Shown here: positions 35,553 to 46,750 of the stretch, one piece after another
Position numbering within the stretch: position 1 is the first letter of the stretch
How the letters are laid out: every line of letters starts with the position of its first letter
Source of the DNA: an uncultured Butyrivibrio sp.
GTDB taxonomy: Bacteria > Bacillota > Clostridia > Lachnospirales > Lachnospiraceae
DNA length: 64,000 bases
Direction of reading: 5' to 3'
NCBI GenBank assembly: GCA_947168935.1
Contig: CAMVNV010000001.1
Coordinates: 1-64,000 of the forward strand
Made by a program: the position numbers and the translations under genes
The notes under the pieces: model-generated
Told to the model about the DNA's origin: nothing
The model's database searches: none
The model's input: the letters and a program-made list of their open reading frames with translations, nothing else

Positions 35553-38477
35553 TTATTTGAGCATTCTTTCTATGTAGTGGCCTGTATAAGATTCCTTGAC
35601 CTTGGCAACCTGTTCAGGTGTACCCTTGGCTACTACTGTTCCGCCCTTGGCGCCGCCCTCAGGTCCAAGATCTATTATGTAGTCGGCTGTCTTAATAACA
35701 TCAAGGTTGTGCTCAATTACTACTACGGAATTGCCCTGGGCTACAAGCTTTTGAAGTATATCCACAAGCTTAGCTACATCTGCAAAGTGAAGACCTGTTG
35801 TAGGCTCATCAAGGATGTAGATTGTTTTACCTGTACTTGTTCTTGAAAGTTCTGTAGCAAGCTTGATACGCTGCGCTTCACCGCCTGAAAGCTCTGTTGA
35901 AGGCTGTCCAAGCTTCACATATCCAAGACCTACATCATAAAGAGTCTGGATCTTTTTGTGGATCTTAGGAACATTCTTAAAGAACTCAAGTGCTTCTTCC
36001 ACAGTCATATCAAGAACGTCATATATATTTTTGCCCTTATATTTTACTTCCAGAGTCTCTCTGTTATAGCGCTTACCGCCGCAGACTTCGCAAGGTACAT
36101 ATACATCAGGCAAAAAGTGCATTTCAATCTTAACGATACCATCACCTGAGCATGCTTCGCATCGACCGCCCTTTACATTAAAGGAAAATCTGCCCTTGGC
36201 ATAACCCTTGGCTTTGGCATCAGGTGTTCCTGCAAAAAGATCTCTGATAAGATCAAACACTCCTGTGTAGGTTGCAGGATTGGAACGTGGTGTACGTCCA
36301 ATAGGTGACTGATCTATGTCTATTACCTTATCAAGCTGCTCTATGCCTTCAATTTCCCTGTGATCTCCAGGTATGCATCTTGCTCTGTTAAGGCTCTTTG
36401 CAAGGTGCTTGTACATTATCTCATTTACAAGAGAACTCTTTCCTGAGCCTGAAACACCTGTAACTACTGCTAGTACCCCAAGAGGGAATCTTACATCTAT
36501 ATCTTTGAGGTTATGCTCTCTTGCCCCCTTAACAGTCAGCCAGCCTGTAGGCTTTCTGCGCTGTGAAGGAACCGGAATAGTCTTTTTCCCGGATAGATAC
36601 TGACCTGTGATAGAGTCAGGATTAGCCATTATATCTTCTGCTGTACCAGTTGCAACGATAGTACCACCATGAGCACCAGCTCCGGGACCTACGTCTACTA
36701 TATAGTCAGCTACTCTCATAGTATCTTCATCGTGCTCTACAACAATAAGAGTATTGCCCAGATCACGAAGATTCTTGAGAGTGTTAAGAAGCTTATCATT
36801 GTCTCTTTGGTGAAGTCCTATACTAGGCTCATCAAGGATATAGCAAACTCCGCAAAGGCCTGATCCAATCTGCGTTGCAAGTCTTATACGCTGAGCTTCA
36901 CCACCAGAAAGTGTTCCTGTTGCTCTTGAAAGTGAAAGGTATTCAAGACCTACGTCCACAAGGAATCCTACCCTTGCCCTTATCTCTTTTAACAGCTGAG
37001 CTCCTATAAGTTCCTGCTGCTTGGAAAGTGTAAGGTTCTGCAGATACTTGTGAAGTTCCTCAATTGAGATTGATGTGATCTCATAAATATTCCTGCCATC
37101 AACAGTAACTGCAAGGGATTCGGGACGGAGCCTCTGGCCATTGCAGGCTGTACATGGAGTAAAAGTCATGTACTCTTCATATTCTGCTTTAGCAGTCTCT
37201 GATGCTGTCTCCCTGTAGCGCTGCTCGACATTCTTGATAAGGCCGTCGAACATGATAGGATATGTACCCTCACCGCGCTGACCCTTGTAATGCACATTTA
37301 CAGTCTTATCTGCACCGTAAATCAGAACATCATGGATCTTCTTAGGATACTTTTCAAAAGGAGTATCAAGATCAAATCCATATGCCTTGGCAAGGGCCCT
37401 GAGTGTAGCGTTAGCAAAGCTTCCTTCCTTATTGCAGGACTGCCATCCCATAACCTGGATCGCTCCTTCGTTGATGGAAAGAGTCTTATCAGGAATCATC
37501 AGATCCTCGTCAAACTCCATCTTGTAGCCAAGGCCTGAACACTGAGGACATGCTCCGTAAGGATTGTTGAATGAAAAGCTTCTTGGCTCGATCTCAGGAA
37601 TAGATATACCGCAATCAGGACATGCAAAATTCTGGGAGAAATTGATCTCTTTATCCCCGATAACATCTACAACAAGCAGACCTTCTGCAAGAGAAAGAGC
37701 TGTTTCAATAGAATCTGTTAGTCTTCCCCTGATGCTCTGCGGGTCCTCTTTAACAACAAGTCTGTCAACGATTATCTCTATGTTGTGCTTGATATTCTTA
37801 TCAAGACTGATATCTTCTGAAAGGTCATACTGATTGCCATCGATCCTGATACGGACATAACCGCCCTTCTTGGCCCTTTCAATGACCTTCTCATGCATAC
37901 CCTTTCTGCCTCTTACAACAGGAGAAAGAATCTGGATCTTGCTGCCAACAGGGAGTGCTAAGATCTGATCCGCCATCTCATCAACGCTCTGGCGTCTTAT
38001 CTCTCTTCCGCAGCCAGGACAATGAGGAATACCAATCCTTGCATACAGGAGTCTGAAATAATCATAGATCTCAGTAACAGTACCTACTGTAGAACGAGGG
38101 TTTCTGTTAGTAGACTTCTGATCGATCGAAATTGTTGGTGAAAGACCCTCAATCTTCTCAACATCAGGCTTATCCATCTGTCCCAGGAACATACGTGCGT
38201 ATGAAGAAAGAGACTCCATATACCTGCGCTGTCCCTCTGCAAAAATAGTATCAAAAGCAAGGGATGACTTACCGGATCCTGAAAGACCGGTAAATACAGT
38301 AAGAGTTCCCCTTGGGATATTTACATCCACACCTTTTAGGTTATGTTCGTTAGCATGACGGACTCTTATATAGTCATGAATATCAACAGGAAGCGGACGT
38401 CTGCCAGTTGTATTAACCTTAGTCATGTGCGCATTACTCTCAGGCGCAGTCTTTTCATTTATCTTTTTTGTTGCCAT
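35553..38477 (-). CDS. uvrA: Excinuclease ABC subunit A
   Basis: The 974-residue UvrA has two ATP-binding cassettes: Walker [10 protein letters not shown] near residue 50 and GVSGSGKSS near residue 660, each with an LSGGEAQRI signature. Zinc-binding cysteines are visible ([15 protein letters not shown] and [19 protein letters not shown]). It recognises DNA lesions and loads UvrB. It is divergent from uvrB across a 338-base gap, an unusual arrangement because the two are often adjacent in one operon. Length is normal. Confidence 0.97.
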   Translation of the reverse strand: MATKKINEKTAPESNAHMTKVNTTGRRPLPVDIHDYIRVRHANEHNLKGVDVNIPRGTLTVFTGLSGSGKSSLAFDTIFAEGQRRYMESLSSYARMFLGQMDKPDVEKIEGLSPTISIDQKSTNRNPRSTVGTVTEIYDYFRLLYARIGIPHCPGCGREIRRQSVDEMADQILALPVGSKIQILSPVVRGRKGMHEKVIERAKKGGYVRIRIDGNQYDLSEDISLDKNIKHNIEIIVDRLVVKEDPQSIRGRLTDSIETALSLAEGLLVVDVIGDKEINFSQNFACPDCGISIPEIEPRSFSFNNPYGACPQCSGLGYKMEFDEDLMIPDKTLSINEGAIQVMGWQSCNKEGSFANATLRALAKAYGFDLDTPFEKYPKKIHDVLIYGADKTVNVHYKGQRGEGTYPIMFDGLIKNVEQRYRETASETAKAEYEEYMTFTPCTACNGQRLRPESLAVTVDGRNIYEITSISIEELHKYLQNLTLSKQQELIGAQLLKEIRARVGFLVDVGLEYLSLSRATGTLSGGEAQRIRLATQIGSGLCGVCYILDEPSIGLHQRDNDKLLNTLKNLRDLGNTLIVVEHDEDTMRVADYIVDVGPGAGAHGGTIVATGTAEDIMANPDSITGQYLSGKKTIPVPSQRRKPTGWLTVKGAREHNLKDIDVRFPLGVLAVVTGVSGSGKSSLVNEIMYKHLAKSLNRARCIPGDHREIEGIEQLDKVIDIDQSPIGRTPRSNPATYTGVFDLIRDLFAGTPDAKAKGYAKGRFSFNVKGGRCEACSGDGIVKIEMHFLPDVYVPCEVCGGKRYNRETLEVKYKGKNIYDVLDMTVEEALEFFKNVPKIHKKIQTLYDVGLGYVKLGQPSTELSGGEAQRIKLATELSRTSTGKTIYILDEPTTGLHFADVAKLVDILQKLVAQGNSVVVIEHNLDVIKTADYIIDLGPEGGAKGGTVVAKGTPEQVAKVKESYTGHYIERMLK

Positions 38478-38815
38478 ATCATTTTCCTTTATAATTTAAG
38501 TACAAGCTTCTTGCTTGTTTTGAATCTATTTAATATTTTTCGCAATCTAATTGTCTTTTGCGGGAATAGAACCATTTTATCATAGCATTTTAAATTCTAA
38601 AATACCTTTATCAAAATTTCAGAATTTATTCATGAAGTTCTCTTGTCAGCTCCTTGTATCCCGCTTAAAATCTAGCTTTTCTAGTATCACATACATCCAA
38701 AATCCAAGAAGATCTATAGTAACTTCACTTTGCCACAAGCTCACTGCTCTGCTAAAATAAATATGCTAACTCCACTATAAAATAAAACATAAATATAAAC
38801 AATCGGTATAAATAT
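38478..38815. other. Divergent uvrA-uvrB intergenic region
   Basis: This AT-rich 338-base gap must contain the promoters for both genes. I see no Firmicute LexA box (CGAAC-N4-GTTCG) in it, and no RNA gene. Short A/T runs before uvrB contain TATAAA-like elements but no clear -35. The uvrB ATG has no strong ribosome-binding site. Confidence 0.55.
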
Positions 38816-40810
38816 ATGGATAAATTTAAACTTGTAAGTACGTTTAAACCCACGGGCGACCAGCCTCAGGCAATTGAAAAACTCGTTAAAGGTTTCAAGG
38901 AAGGTAACCAGTTCGAGACTCTCCTTGGCGTAACAGGCTCTGGTAAGACCTTCACCATGGCCAACATTATCGCTGCTCTTAATAAGCCAACCCTCATCAT
39001 CTCCCACAACAAGACCCTTGCAGGCCAGTTATATGGTGAGATGAAGGAGTTCTTCCCGGAGAACGCGGTTGAATATTTCGTATCTTACTATGACTATTAC
39101 CAGCCTGAAGCCTATGTCCCTCAGACTGATACCTACATAGCCAAGGATTCGTCAATAAACGACGAGATCGATAAGCTTCGTCTTTCTGCAACGGCTTCAC
39201 TTGCCGAGAGAAACGATGTAATCGTTGTAGCTTCAGTTTCATGCATATACGGTCTTGGTAGCCCTGATGAATTCAAAGGAATGTCCATATCCCTTCGCCC
39301 AGGCATGTCCAAGGACAGGGACGATGTTATCAAAGACCTTGTATCTATCCAGTATCAGCGTAACGACATGGATCTATCCCGTTGCAACTTCCGTGTACAC
39401 GGCGACGTTGTTGAGGTATTCCCAGCTAATGCTGATGACTATCTTATAAGAATTGAATTCTTCGGAGATGAGATAGACAGAATATGTGAAGTTGAGCCAC
39501 TTTCAGGCAAGGTCATTCATGAACTTGAACATGTTATGATCTTCCCTGCTTCTCACTATGTCGTTCCTCAGGAGAAGATTAACAAAGCCTGTGAAAATAT
39601 AGAAAAAGAGCTTGAAGAACAGGTTCGTTTTTTCAAAGGTGAAGATAAGCTTATTGAAGCTCAGCGTATCGCCGAAAGAACCAACTTTGATGTTGAGATG
39701 ATGCGTGAAACAGGCTTTTGCTCTGGAATTGAGAACTACTCAAGACACCTTAATTTCATGGCTGCCGGAGAGCCTCCTCTTACACTTATGGAATTCTTCC
39801 CTAGAGATTTCCTTATTATCGTAGACGAGTCTCACATGTCCATCCCTCAGATAGGTGCCATGTACCATGGTGACAGGAGCAGAAAAGAAACTCTTGTAAA
39901 CTACGGTTTCAGACTTCCTTCTGCCCTTGATAACAGGCCTCTTAACTTTGAGGAATTTGAAACTCACATTGACCAGATGCTCTTTTGCTCTGCTACCCCA
40001 GGTAAATATGAGCAGGAGCATGAGCTTCTACGTGCAGAACAGGTAATAAGACCTACAGGTCTTCTTGATCCTGAGGTTGATGTACGACCTACAGAAGGTC
40101 AGATAGATGACCTTCTTGCAGAGATCAGAAAAGAGACTGCCAAAAAGAACAAAGTACTTGTCACCACTCTTACAAAGCGTATGGCAGAAGATCTTACTGA
40201 ATACCTTGCAGAAAACGGTGTAAGAGTCAAGTATCTTCACTCTGATATAGACACCTTGGAAAGAGCTGAGATCATCAGAGACATGCGTCTTGATGTATTT
40301 GATGTACTAGTTGGAATCAACCTCCTTAGAGAAGGTCTTGATATACCTGAGATAACTCTTGTTGCAATCCTTGATGCTGACAAGGAAGGTTTCCTAAGAT
40401 CAGAAACATCTCTTGTTCAGACCATAGGACGTGCTGCAAGAAACTCAGAAGGTCATGTTATCATGTACGCCGACAATATGACTGAATCAATGCAAAATGC
40501 CATTGACGAGACCAACAGACGCCGTGAGATACAGATGAAATATAATGAAGAACACGGAATCACACCTCAGACTATCAAGAAGGCAGTCCGCGATCTTATC
40601 GCCATCACTAAGGAGATTACCAAGGAAGAAGTCAAGTTTGAAAAGGATCCTGAATCCATGAGCAGAGACGAGCTTGAAAAGCTAATCGGCAAGGTTCAGA
40701 AAAAGATGAAAAAAGCTGCTGCAGAACTTGATTTCGAGACCGCAGCAACTCTTCGTGATCAGATGATCTCTCTCAAGACTCACCTCAACGAGATCACAGG
40801 CGGTAATTAA
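38816..40810 (+). CDS. uvrB: Excinuclease ABC subunit B
   Basis: The 664-residue UvrB has [14 protein letters not shown], Walker [16 protein letters not shown], the beta-hairpin region [30 protein letters not shown], the helicase motif [11 protein letters not shown] and a C-terminal UVR domain ([20 protein letters not shown]). It verifies the lesion and recruits UvrC for incision. It is among the few plus-strand genes here, with a bidirectional terminator after it. Confidence 0.97.
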   Translation: MDKFKLVSTFKPTGDQPQAIEKLVKGFKEGNQFETLLGVTGSGKTFTMANIIAALNKPTLIISHNKTLAGQLYGEMKEFFPENAVEYFVSYYDYYQPEAYVPQTDTYIAKDSSINDEIDKLRLSATASLAERNDVIVVASVSCIYGLGSPDEFKGMSISLRPGMSKDRDDVIKDLVSIQYQRNDMDLSRCNFRVHGDVVEVFPANADDYLIRIEFFGDEIDRICEVEPLSGKVIHELEHVMIFPASHYVVPQEKINKACENIEKELEEQVRFFKGEDKLIEAQRIAERTNFDVEMMRETGFCSGIENYSRHLNFMAAGEPPLTLMEFFPRDFLIIVDESHMSIPQIGAMYHGDRSRKETLVNYGFRLPSALDNRPLNFEEFETHIDQMLFCSATPGKYEQEHELLRAEQVIRPTGLLDPEVDVRPTEGQIDDLLAEIRKETAKKNKVLVTTLTKRMAEDLTEYLAENGVRVKYLHSDIDTLERAEIIRDMRLDVFDVLVGINLLREGLDIPEITLVAILDADKEGFLRSETSLVQTIGRAARNSEGHVIMYADNMTESMQNAIDETNRRREIQMKYNEEHGITPQTIKKAVRDLIAITKEITKEEVKFEKDPESMSRDELEKLIGKVQKKMKKAAAELDFETAATLRDQMISLKTHLNEITGGN

Positions 40811-40872
40811 AATATAGTGTGATCAGGCATAATATTAATTAATTAAACACTATATGTATAAATTCAAATAAA

Positions 40873-40913
40873 AAAGCGCCATATCAGGGCATGTACCCTT
40901 GATATGACGCTTT
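40873..40913. terminator. Bidirectional terminator between uvrB and the S41 protease
   Basis: A long stem AAAGCGcCATATCAgGG / CCtTGATATGaCGCTTT with one mismatch has A/T-runs on both sides and lies between convergent genes. It can end transcription from either side. Confidence 0.88.
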
Positions 40914-40929
40914 ATGTTTATAAATATTA

Positions 40930-42267
40930 TCAGCCTATCTGTTCTATAACAAGCTCAAGAGCTTTATCAAGCTGATTATCTACGCCTTTTTCTGCAGCAT
41001 CAACATCGTATTCTATCTCAACATCCGGATCGATACCAGTTCCATGAATATTGATACCATTAGGTGTGTAATACTTACTTACAGTAAGCTTAACTGCAGT
41101 TCCATCGCTAAAAGGAATGATCCTCTGAACGATTCCTTTTCCGTAGGTTGTAGTACCAACAAGGGTTCCTATTCCATAATCCTTGATCGCTCCTGCAAGG
41201 ATCTCTGAAGCGCTGGCAGAATAGCCATTAACAAGTACTACCATAGGCAGATCGAATTCATTTTCACCATCGCAGTCATAATCAACTCTGTTGCCATTTT
41301 TATCAACTGTATAAACAATTGTTCCCTTTGGAAGAAGCTGATTAGCTATCTCACAAACTGTATCAAGGTTTCCTCCAGGATTGGATCTAAGGTCTATCAC
41401 AAGGCCCTTCATTCCCTGCTCTTTAAGAGTCACAAGTGCATCTGTAAACTGGTCACTAGTTACTGTATCAAACTCTGTGATCTGGATGTATCCGATGTAG
41501 CCTTCCTTCATTTCATACTTAACAGTTGGTGTCTGAATCTGGCGTCTTTCAACTTCGATCTCAAGATAGTCAGATTCACCTTCTCTTACTACTGTCAAAA
41601 GAACTTTAGTGTGTTCCTCACCTTTAACATTACGTATGAACTCTTCAAGAGTCATTGATTCAGTGAGCTTGCCATCAACCTTATAGCAGATATCGCCATC
41701 CTTAAGTCCTGCTTCCTGGGCTGGTGATCCGTCCATAACTCCGGCAATAACAGGAAGTCCTGTTGTATCATCAGTACTTATATAAGCACCTATTCCATAG
41801 TATGTACCGGTAGTATCTTCCATGAGCGCAGTAAGCTCTTCCTCTGTGTAGTAAACAGAGTATACATCTCCGAGACTGTCGAGCATTCCCTCATACATAC
41901 CATCTGCGAGAGTCTGAGTTGATATATTTTCAGAATCGATATAGTACTCATCAATAGTTTCTTCAAGAAGCTGAAGTTTAGCCATTGTTTCATCATTGAC
42001 TACTGAATCATACTTATCAACACTAGATCCTTTATTATCTGAATCTTCTTTTCCACTCTTACTGTTATTATCGCTGGCCTGAGAAAACGAAATCTCATGT
42101 GTATACGAATCCTTATTAACAAGCGCTATACTTACGGAAAATACAACCGTGCTCAGGAAAACTCCTGCTAAAGCTCCAAGGAAAAAAGTACCCCAATGAA
42201 ACTTTTTTCCTTGCTGCGGTGGATTTTCACCACCCAATCCATAGATCATCTCATTTTCATTATCCAT
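40930..42267 (-). CDS. S41 family C-terminal processing protease (CtpA-like)
   Basis: The 445-residue protein has a cytoplasmic start, one membrane helix (FFLGALAGVFLSTVVFSVSIALV), a PDZ domain near residues 150-235 (GIGAYIS ... GLKDGDICYKVDG) and a peptidase S41 domain. Catalytic Ser is in NGYSASASEI and Lys in TTYGKGIVQ. It cleaves exported proteins at the outer face of the membrane. The ATG at 42267 follows AGAAAGG; the track has two extra codons from a TTG. It follows the EnvC-like gene, the order seen in many Clostridia (ftsEX, M23, ctp). Confidence 0.92.
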   Translation of the reverse strand: MDNENEMIYGLGGENPPQQGKKFHWGTFFLGALAGVFLSTVVFSVSIALVNKDSYTHEISFSQASDNNSKSGKEDSDNKGSSVDKYDSVVNDETMAKLQLLEETIDEYYIDSENISTQTLADGMYEGMLDSLGDVYSVYYTEEELTALMEDTTGTYYGIGAYISTDDTTGLPVIAGVMDGSPAQEAGLKDGDICYKVDGKLTESMTLEEFIRNVKGEEHTKVLLTVVREGESDYLEIEVERRQIQTPTVKYEMKEGYIGYIQITEFDTVTSDQFTDALVTLKEQGMKGLVIDLRSNPGGNLDTVCEIANQLLPKGTIVYTVDKNGNRVDYDCDGENEFDLPMVVLVNGYSASASEILAGAIKDYGIGTLVGTTTYGKGIVQRIIPFSDGTAVKLTVSKYYTPNGINIHGTGIDPDVEIEYDVDAAEKGVDNQLDKALELVIEQIG

Positions 42268-42330
42268 TTCCAATAAAACCTTTCTATACTTTTGCTTATT
42301 TTATTTATATGCTAAAAGCAGGGAAATCAC

Positions 42331-43575
42331 TTATTTAAGGTAATTCCACGGGCTAACATACGACCCATTTAGACGTACACCAAAATGAAGGTGAGGTCCT
42401 GTCGATCTTCCTGTAGATCCAACTGCTGCTATATTCTGTCCCGCTGTTACTTCCTGACCGGTAGAAACATAAAGAGCTGACGCATGCATGTAGATGGTAT
42501 AAAGCCCATCACCATGGTCTATCATAATATAGTTGCCCATTGTGCTTGAATATGCAGCTGCTACAACTATCCCTGCATAAGCAGCCAGTATACTAGAACC
42601 TGTTGGTGCTGCAAGGTCTATACCATTATGCATCTTCTCAATTCCAAGAGTCGGATGCATTCTCATACCAAAGTCATCTGAGATTCTTGTATAAGCAGGA
42701 CATGGCCAGGTAAACATACCGCCATCATACGTCCTTTTATTCTGTTGTGCAAGTTTTGCTTTATCTGCTTCAACTGCTTTTTCCAAAGCAGCAATTGTTT
42801 CATTTTCTTCTGCTATCTGAGCCTCATACTCTTTTATGGCAGCTTCCTTATCGGATATATCGGCATTTACTGCAGAAAGCTGTGTCTGTTTTTCTGCAAG
42901 AAGTGCTTCCATACTTGCCTGCTCCGCCTCAACATCAGCTTTGGCTTCTTCAAGTGTTGCCTGCTCTTCTTCAAGAGCTTCCTGTGTAAGAGCTATGAGC
43001 TGCGTTGTAAGTATGTATTCCTGAAGCTTTCTGTTATCATATGCGGAAAGCTCTGTAATATATTCAGCCTTATTAAGCATATCTCCGTAGCTGTCTGACT
43101 GGATCAGTAGTTCCAGAAGGTAAGTGTCACCTCGTTCATACATGAACCTGATCCTTTCCTTCATGGACTCATACTGCTGTTGCTGCTGCTCCTTAGCTGC
43201 TTCCAGTTCAGCTTTTGTTTCTTCGATCTCTGCCTCTTTATCTGTTATCTGCTCTTCAAGCTCGTCAATATTGGCCTGCATAGAAGATAAAGAAGCATCC
43301 AGCTCAGAAATATAAGCATTCAGATCACTTTTATCTTTTTCAAGTTCCTTCTTAACCTCTTCAATGTCCGTCAGAGATGACTTCATTGCATCACGCTCTT
43401 TTTTAGCATCATTGATCTGGTTTTCTTTTTCTTTAATACTTTCTTCCGTGACATCTGCATAGCTTTTGATGGTAAATCTATCTGATGCAAATGTGATACA
43501 AAATGTCACCATCAATATGAGTGCAACTAACCCTCGAAAGATTCTTTTATTACAAATATGTCTTTTCTTAATCAA
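42331..43575 (-). CDS. EnvC-like murein hydrolase with M23 peptidase domain
   Basis: The 414-residue secreted protein has a signal segment (GLVALILMVTFCITFASDRF) and a long coiled coil from about residue 40 to 270, rich in Glu/Lys/Ala. The C-terminal M23 domain has HNGIDLAAPTG and HLHFGVRLNG, which supply metal ligands. It should cut peptidoglycan cross-links and be controlled by FtsEX through the coiled coil, as ftsX and ftsE lie upstream. The start is a TTG preceded by GGGGGAAA. A large inverted repeat separates it from ftsX. Confidence 0.9.
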   Translation of the reverse strand: MIKKRHICNKRIFRGLVALILMVTFCITFASDRFTIKSYADVTEESIKEKENQINDAKKERDAMKSSLTDIEEVKKELEKDKSDLNAYISELDASLSSMQANIDELEEQITDKEAEIEETKAELEAAKEQQQQQYESMKERIRFMYERGDTYLLELLIQSDSYGDMLNKAEYITELSAYDNRKLQEYILTTQLIALTQEALEEEQATLEEAKADVEAEQASMEALLAEKQTQLSAVNADISDKEAAIKEYEAQIAEENETIAALEKAVEADKAKLAQQNKRTYDGGMFTWPCPAYTRISDDFGMRMHPTLGIEKMHNGIDLAAPTGSSILAAYAGIVVAAAYSSTMGNYIMIDHGDGLYTIYMHASALYVSTGQEVTAGQNIAAVGSTGRSTGPHLHFGVRLNGSYVSPWNYLK

Positions 43576-43598
43576 GTAAAGTTTCCCCCAAAAGCAAA

Positions 43599-43701
43599 AA
43601 TAATCCGTTTAAGGACGCTAATAAGTCTTTGTGCCAATATGCTGTTTGAATCACCACATGATCACAAAGACCTTAACCACTCACACCCCTAACGGATTAT
43701 T
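43599..43701 (-). promoter_or_regulatory. Structured leader between ftsX and the M23 hydrolase gene
   Basis: The outer arms AATAATCCGTT and AACGGATTATT are perfectly complementary over 11 bp across 103 bases. Inside is a second stem, GTCTTTGTG/CACAAAGAC (9 bp). On the minus strand the outer stem closes just before TTTTTGC, so the structure could act as an attenuator or a riboswitch-like element ahead of the hydrolase. It matches no riboswitch consensus I know. The arms might also be a remnant of a small mobile element. Confidence 0.55.
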
Positions 43702-43761
43702 ACAGATTAATGATTTTAGTATGTTCTCAAAATGCTCTTTTGGAACATATTTAATTTATGC

Positions 43762-44667
43762 TTATACCCCAAGATGTCTACGAACTGTAAATGCACTTCC
43801 AAAGAAGCCTATTCCAACTCCGATCAGCACTGAAATCGGAACTAGTGATTCATAAATATGCTGCACCGGTAAGAATGTCAGCAGATTACTGAGTATGGAA
43901 TAATGTGTAGTTATATAAGTTACTACTTTACTGTACAGAAAATAAATAACTATAAGCGGAATAATAGATCCGATGATACCAATAAGTATACCCTCGATTA
44001 CGAATGGCGCTCTGACAAAATAGTCTGTAGCTCCTATATATTTGGCAATTGTTATCTCGGACTTTCTTACTGATATTCCTATTGTAACCGTATTGCTTAT
44101 AAGGAATACAGATACACACAGAAGTATCAATATGATTCCAACAGAAATAAGCGCTATAAGCTTATTCATACCACTAAGAGTTGATGCTGTGATCTCTGAT
44201 CTTCTTACTTCTCTTACAAGAGTCTGATGACTTTCAAGATAAGTTACAAGAGACGGCTGAAGTGAAACATCAGTCATGTATATCTGAAGGTTAGCAGAAT
44301 CCTGAAGCGGGTTCTCCGTAAATCCATCAGCATATTCTCCAAGATAATCAGTCTTGAAGCTCTCCCATGCAGCCTCAGCTGAAACATATTCAACCTTGCT
44401 TACTTCTGTTCTGTTCTGAATCTCTGCCTGGAAAGCAAGTATCTGCTCTTCTGTAGTTCCCTCCTTAAAAAATACAGTTACAGAAACTCCCTCTTCAGCA
44501 GTCTTAACAATATTTGAAAAGTTAACAATTATCGAATAGAACGTACCGAGAAGGAAAAGACATGCAGCTATAGTTGCGATGGATGCAAGTGTGTACCAAC
44601 GGTTTCTTGTTAGATTTCGAAATCCCTGGCCTATTGTATAGAAAAAAGTACTAATAATCCTCATCAT
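43762..44667 (-). CDS. ftsX: Cell division protein FtsX
   Basis: The 301-residue membrane protein has four helices. The first follows the NLTRNRWYTLASIATIAACLFLLG segment; the extracellular domain spans about residues 45-165. The last helices follow SISVRKSEITIAKYIGATDYFVRAPF, the FtsX signature. With FtsE it forms an ABC-like complex that activates an extracellular peptidoglycan hydrolase. It overlaps ftsE by 17 bases. Two consecutive ATG codons at the start leave one residue of uncertainty. Confidence 0.93.
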   Translation of the reverse strand: MMRIISTFFYTIGQGFRNLTRNRWYTLASIATIAACLFLLGTFYSIIVNFSNIVKTAEEGVSVTVFFKEGTTEEQILAFQAEIQNRTEVSKVEYVSAEAAWESFKTDYLGEYADGFTENPLQDSANLQIYMTDVSLQPSLVTYLESHQTLVREVRRSEITASTLSGMNKLIALISVGIILILLCVSVFLISNTVTIGISVRKSEITIAKYIGATDYFVRAPFVIEGILIGIIGSIIPLIVIYFLYSKVVTYITTHYSILSNLLTFLPVQHIYESLVPISVLIGVGIGFFGSAFTVRRHLGV

Positions 44668-45388
44668 CGATATATACGCCCTTCTCAGCGTCGTCTACTA
44701 TGACGCCTTTTTTCATTGTAATAACGCGTTTCTGCATTGCATTGACAATCTCACGGTTATGAGTAACCATGACTATGGTCGTACCATTCTCGTTTATCTT
44801 CTCCAAAAGCTTCATGATCTCCCATGAAGTATTAGGATCAAGGTTACCTGTCGGCTCATCTGCCAAAAGAATAGATGGCTTATTAACAAGTGCTCTCGCA
44901 AGAGCGACACGCTGCTGCTCACCTCCGGAGAGCTGAGTTATCTTATTCTTATACTTGCCGGCAAGACCAACTGTAGCTAAGATCTTTGGTACATTTCTGC
45001 GAATTTCACTTCCCGGTTTCTGAATGATGTGCTGAGCAAACGCAACATTCTCATAAACATTACGATCAGGAAGTAGTCTGAAATCTTGGAATACTATGCC
45101 GAGATTTCGGCGGAATTTAGGTATCTTACGATGCCTGATATGATTCAGGTTGTACCCCATTACCGTGATCTCACCTTCTGTAGCAGTGAGCTCACGAAGA
45201 AGGAGTTTTATAAGTGTTGACTTACCTGAACCGGAATCTCCAACGATAAATACAAATTCACCCTTTTTAATGTGAAGCGACACACCATCCAGAGCAGGAG
45301 ATCCCGTTGTGTAAGATTTAGTAACATTCTCAAGTGTTATTATTTCATCGCTGGGGATCCTTCTCCTCTTTCTTCGCGCTTTTTCCAT
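44651..45388 (-). CDS. ftsE: Cell division ATP-binding protein FtsE
   Basis: This 245-residue ABC ATPase has Walker A VGDSGSGKSTLIKLLL, ABC signature ITQLSGGEQQRVALARALVN and Walker B ILLADEPTGNLDPN. It drives FtsX-mediated control of wall hydrolysis from the cytoplasm. The N-terminal 15 residues are unusually basic (EKARRKRRRIP). Start supported by GGAGAGG. It is the first gene of the ftsEX-envC-ctp group. Confidence 0.95.
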   Translation of the reverse strand: MEKARRKRRRIPSDEIITLENVTKSYTTGSPALDGVSLHIKKGEFVFIVGDSGSGKSTLIKLLLRELTATEGEITVMGYNLNHIRHRKIPKFRRNLGIVFQDFRLLPDRNVYENVAFAQHIIQKPGSEIRRNVPKILATVGLAGKYKNKITQLSGGEQQRVALARALVNKPSILLADEPTGNLDPNTSWEIMKLLEKINENGTTIVMVTHNREIVNAMQKRVITMKKGVIVDDAEKGVYIDDEDY

Positions 45389-45448
45389 CCATTGTCCTCT
45401 CCATAAGTCCCGCAGCTTCTCCCTTATATATGCAACCGGACTTATTTT

Positions 45449-46537
45449 TTAATATTCGAATTTTTCCATGTATTTCATGTACTTAACAACCATAAGCGCG
45501 ATCTTGAAAGTAATAGCGTCCTCAAATACGCGCAGATCAAGACCTGTACTCTTCTGAAGCTTGTCCAGACGATATACAAGAGTATTACGGTGTATAAAGA
45601 GCTGTCTTGATGTCTCTGATACATTAAGGTTGTTCTCGAAGAATTTATCGATAGTAACAAGAGTCTCCTCATCGAAATCATCAGGGTTCTTGCCACCAAA
45701 TATCTCTTTAATGAACATCTTGCAAAGCGGGATAGGAAGCTGATAAATAAGTCTTCCGATTCCAAGTTCGCCATAGCTGATGACCTTACGGCCTTCAAAG
45801 AAGATCTTACCTACATCGAGAGCCATCTTAGCTTCCTTGTATGAACGGCTGACTTCCTTGATCTCTTTAACAGTTGTACCAACAGCAATGCGCACTCCCT
45901 TAAGACCTTCCTTCTCAAGTTCAGAAGCAAGACCTGCTGCAAACTTACTGATCTCCTGAGGAGTATCAAGTGAAGATACGTCTTTAACTATGATAACATT
46001 ATCCTCATCAACCTCAGTTACAAAATCATCACCTGTTGATCCGATGTGAGTTCTTGTAAGTTCAAGTGCACCTGCATCCCTTCCATTATCTGACTCCATG
46101 ATCATAGTAACTCTAGGAGAATCAGACTGAATATGGAGCTTCTTGGCACGTGAATAAATATCAACAAGAAGGAGGTTATCAAGAAGAAGGTTCTTGATAA
46201 AGTTATCCTTGTCAAAACGCTCTTTATATGCAACAAGCAGGCTCTGAAGCTGGAATGCTATCATCTTGCCAAGCATATAGATATTCTCGCCACTTCCTCT
46301 GGCAATAAGAATATACTCAAGCTGCTGCTCGTCATATATTTTGAAATACTGCTGTCCCTGAATTTCCTGGGAATCTGCAGGAGATGCTACAAACTCTCTT
46401 GCGGAAACAGAAACATCTGCAGCTTCAGCCAGTGTAGATGCAACCTCTTTGCCGTCGACATCAAGTACACAAAGCTCAACGTGCGCGATGTTCTTAAGGC
46501 CATCAATCGTATTCTGTAATATCTGATTTGAAATCAT
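45449..46537 (-). CDS. PucR/CdaR-type helix-turn-helix regulator
   Basis: The 362-residue protein has an N-terminal sensor-like part (QILQNTIDGLKNIAHVELCVLD), a central GGDEF-like fold typical of PucR/sugar-diacid regulators, and a C-terminal HTH (NNLNVSETSRQLFIHRNTLVYRLDKLQKSTGLDLRVFEDA). It probably senses a metabolite and activates catabolic genes; the ligand and target are unknown. It lies upstream of ftsE on the same strand but with its own ribosome-binding site. Confidence 0.85.
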   Translation of the reverse strand: MISNQILQNTIDGLKNIAHVELCVLDVDGKEVASTLAEAADVSVSAREFVASPADSQEIQGQQYFKIYDEQQLEYILIARGSGENIYMLGKMIAFQLQSLLVAYKERFDKDNFIKNLLLDNLLLVDIYSRAKKLHIQSDSPRVTMIMESDNGRDAGALELTRTHIGSTGDDFVTEVDEDNVIIVKDVSSLDTPQEISKFAAGLASELEKEGLKGVRIAVGTTVKEIKEVSRSYKEAKMALDVGKIFFEGRKVISYGELGIGRLIYQLPIPLCKMFIKEIFGGKNPDDFDEETLVTIDKFFENNLNVSETSRQLFIHRNTLVYRLDKLQKSTGLDLRVFEDAITFKIALMVVKYMKYMEKFEY

Positions 46538-46750
46538 TTATGAAGTGCCCCTTTCATTTCACAAGATTAGATATTTCCCCCTTGCTATATTGTAAAGCAC
46601 TTTAGTGAAAAAATCTATAATTACACAGTGTTTTTTTGTGAATTATTAATAGCTAAAGTGGTTTTTGGTCATTTTCGGGGTGTAAAAATAATTTTTGTCG
46701 TAAAAAATTGCACAAAAAACAAATTATATATCATTTACAAGGCGTAAACA

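Noticed and set aside
42745-43315. Cys/Phe- and Ser-rich plus-strand frames opposite the M23 hydrolase gene
   Set aside because: They arise from the Glu/Lys/Ala-rich coiled coil on the minus strand and have no ribosome-binding site.
43599-43701. c-di-AMP (ydaO) riboswitch ahead of the wall hydrolase
   Set aside because: Hydrolase genes are typical targets, but the element is shorter and lacks the conserved ydaO core that I could recognise, so I left it as an unassigned structure.
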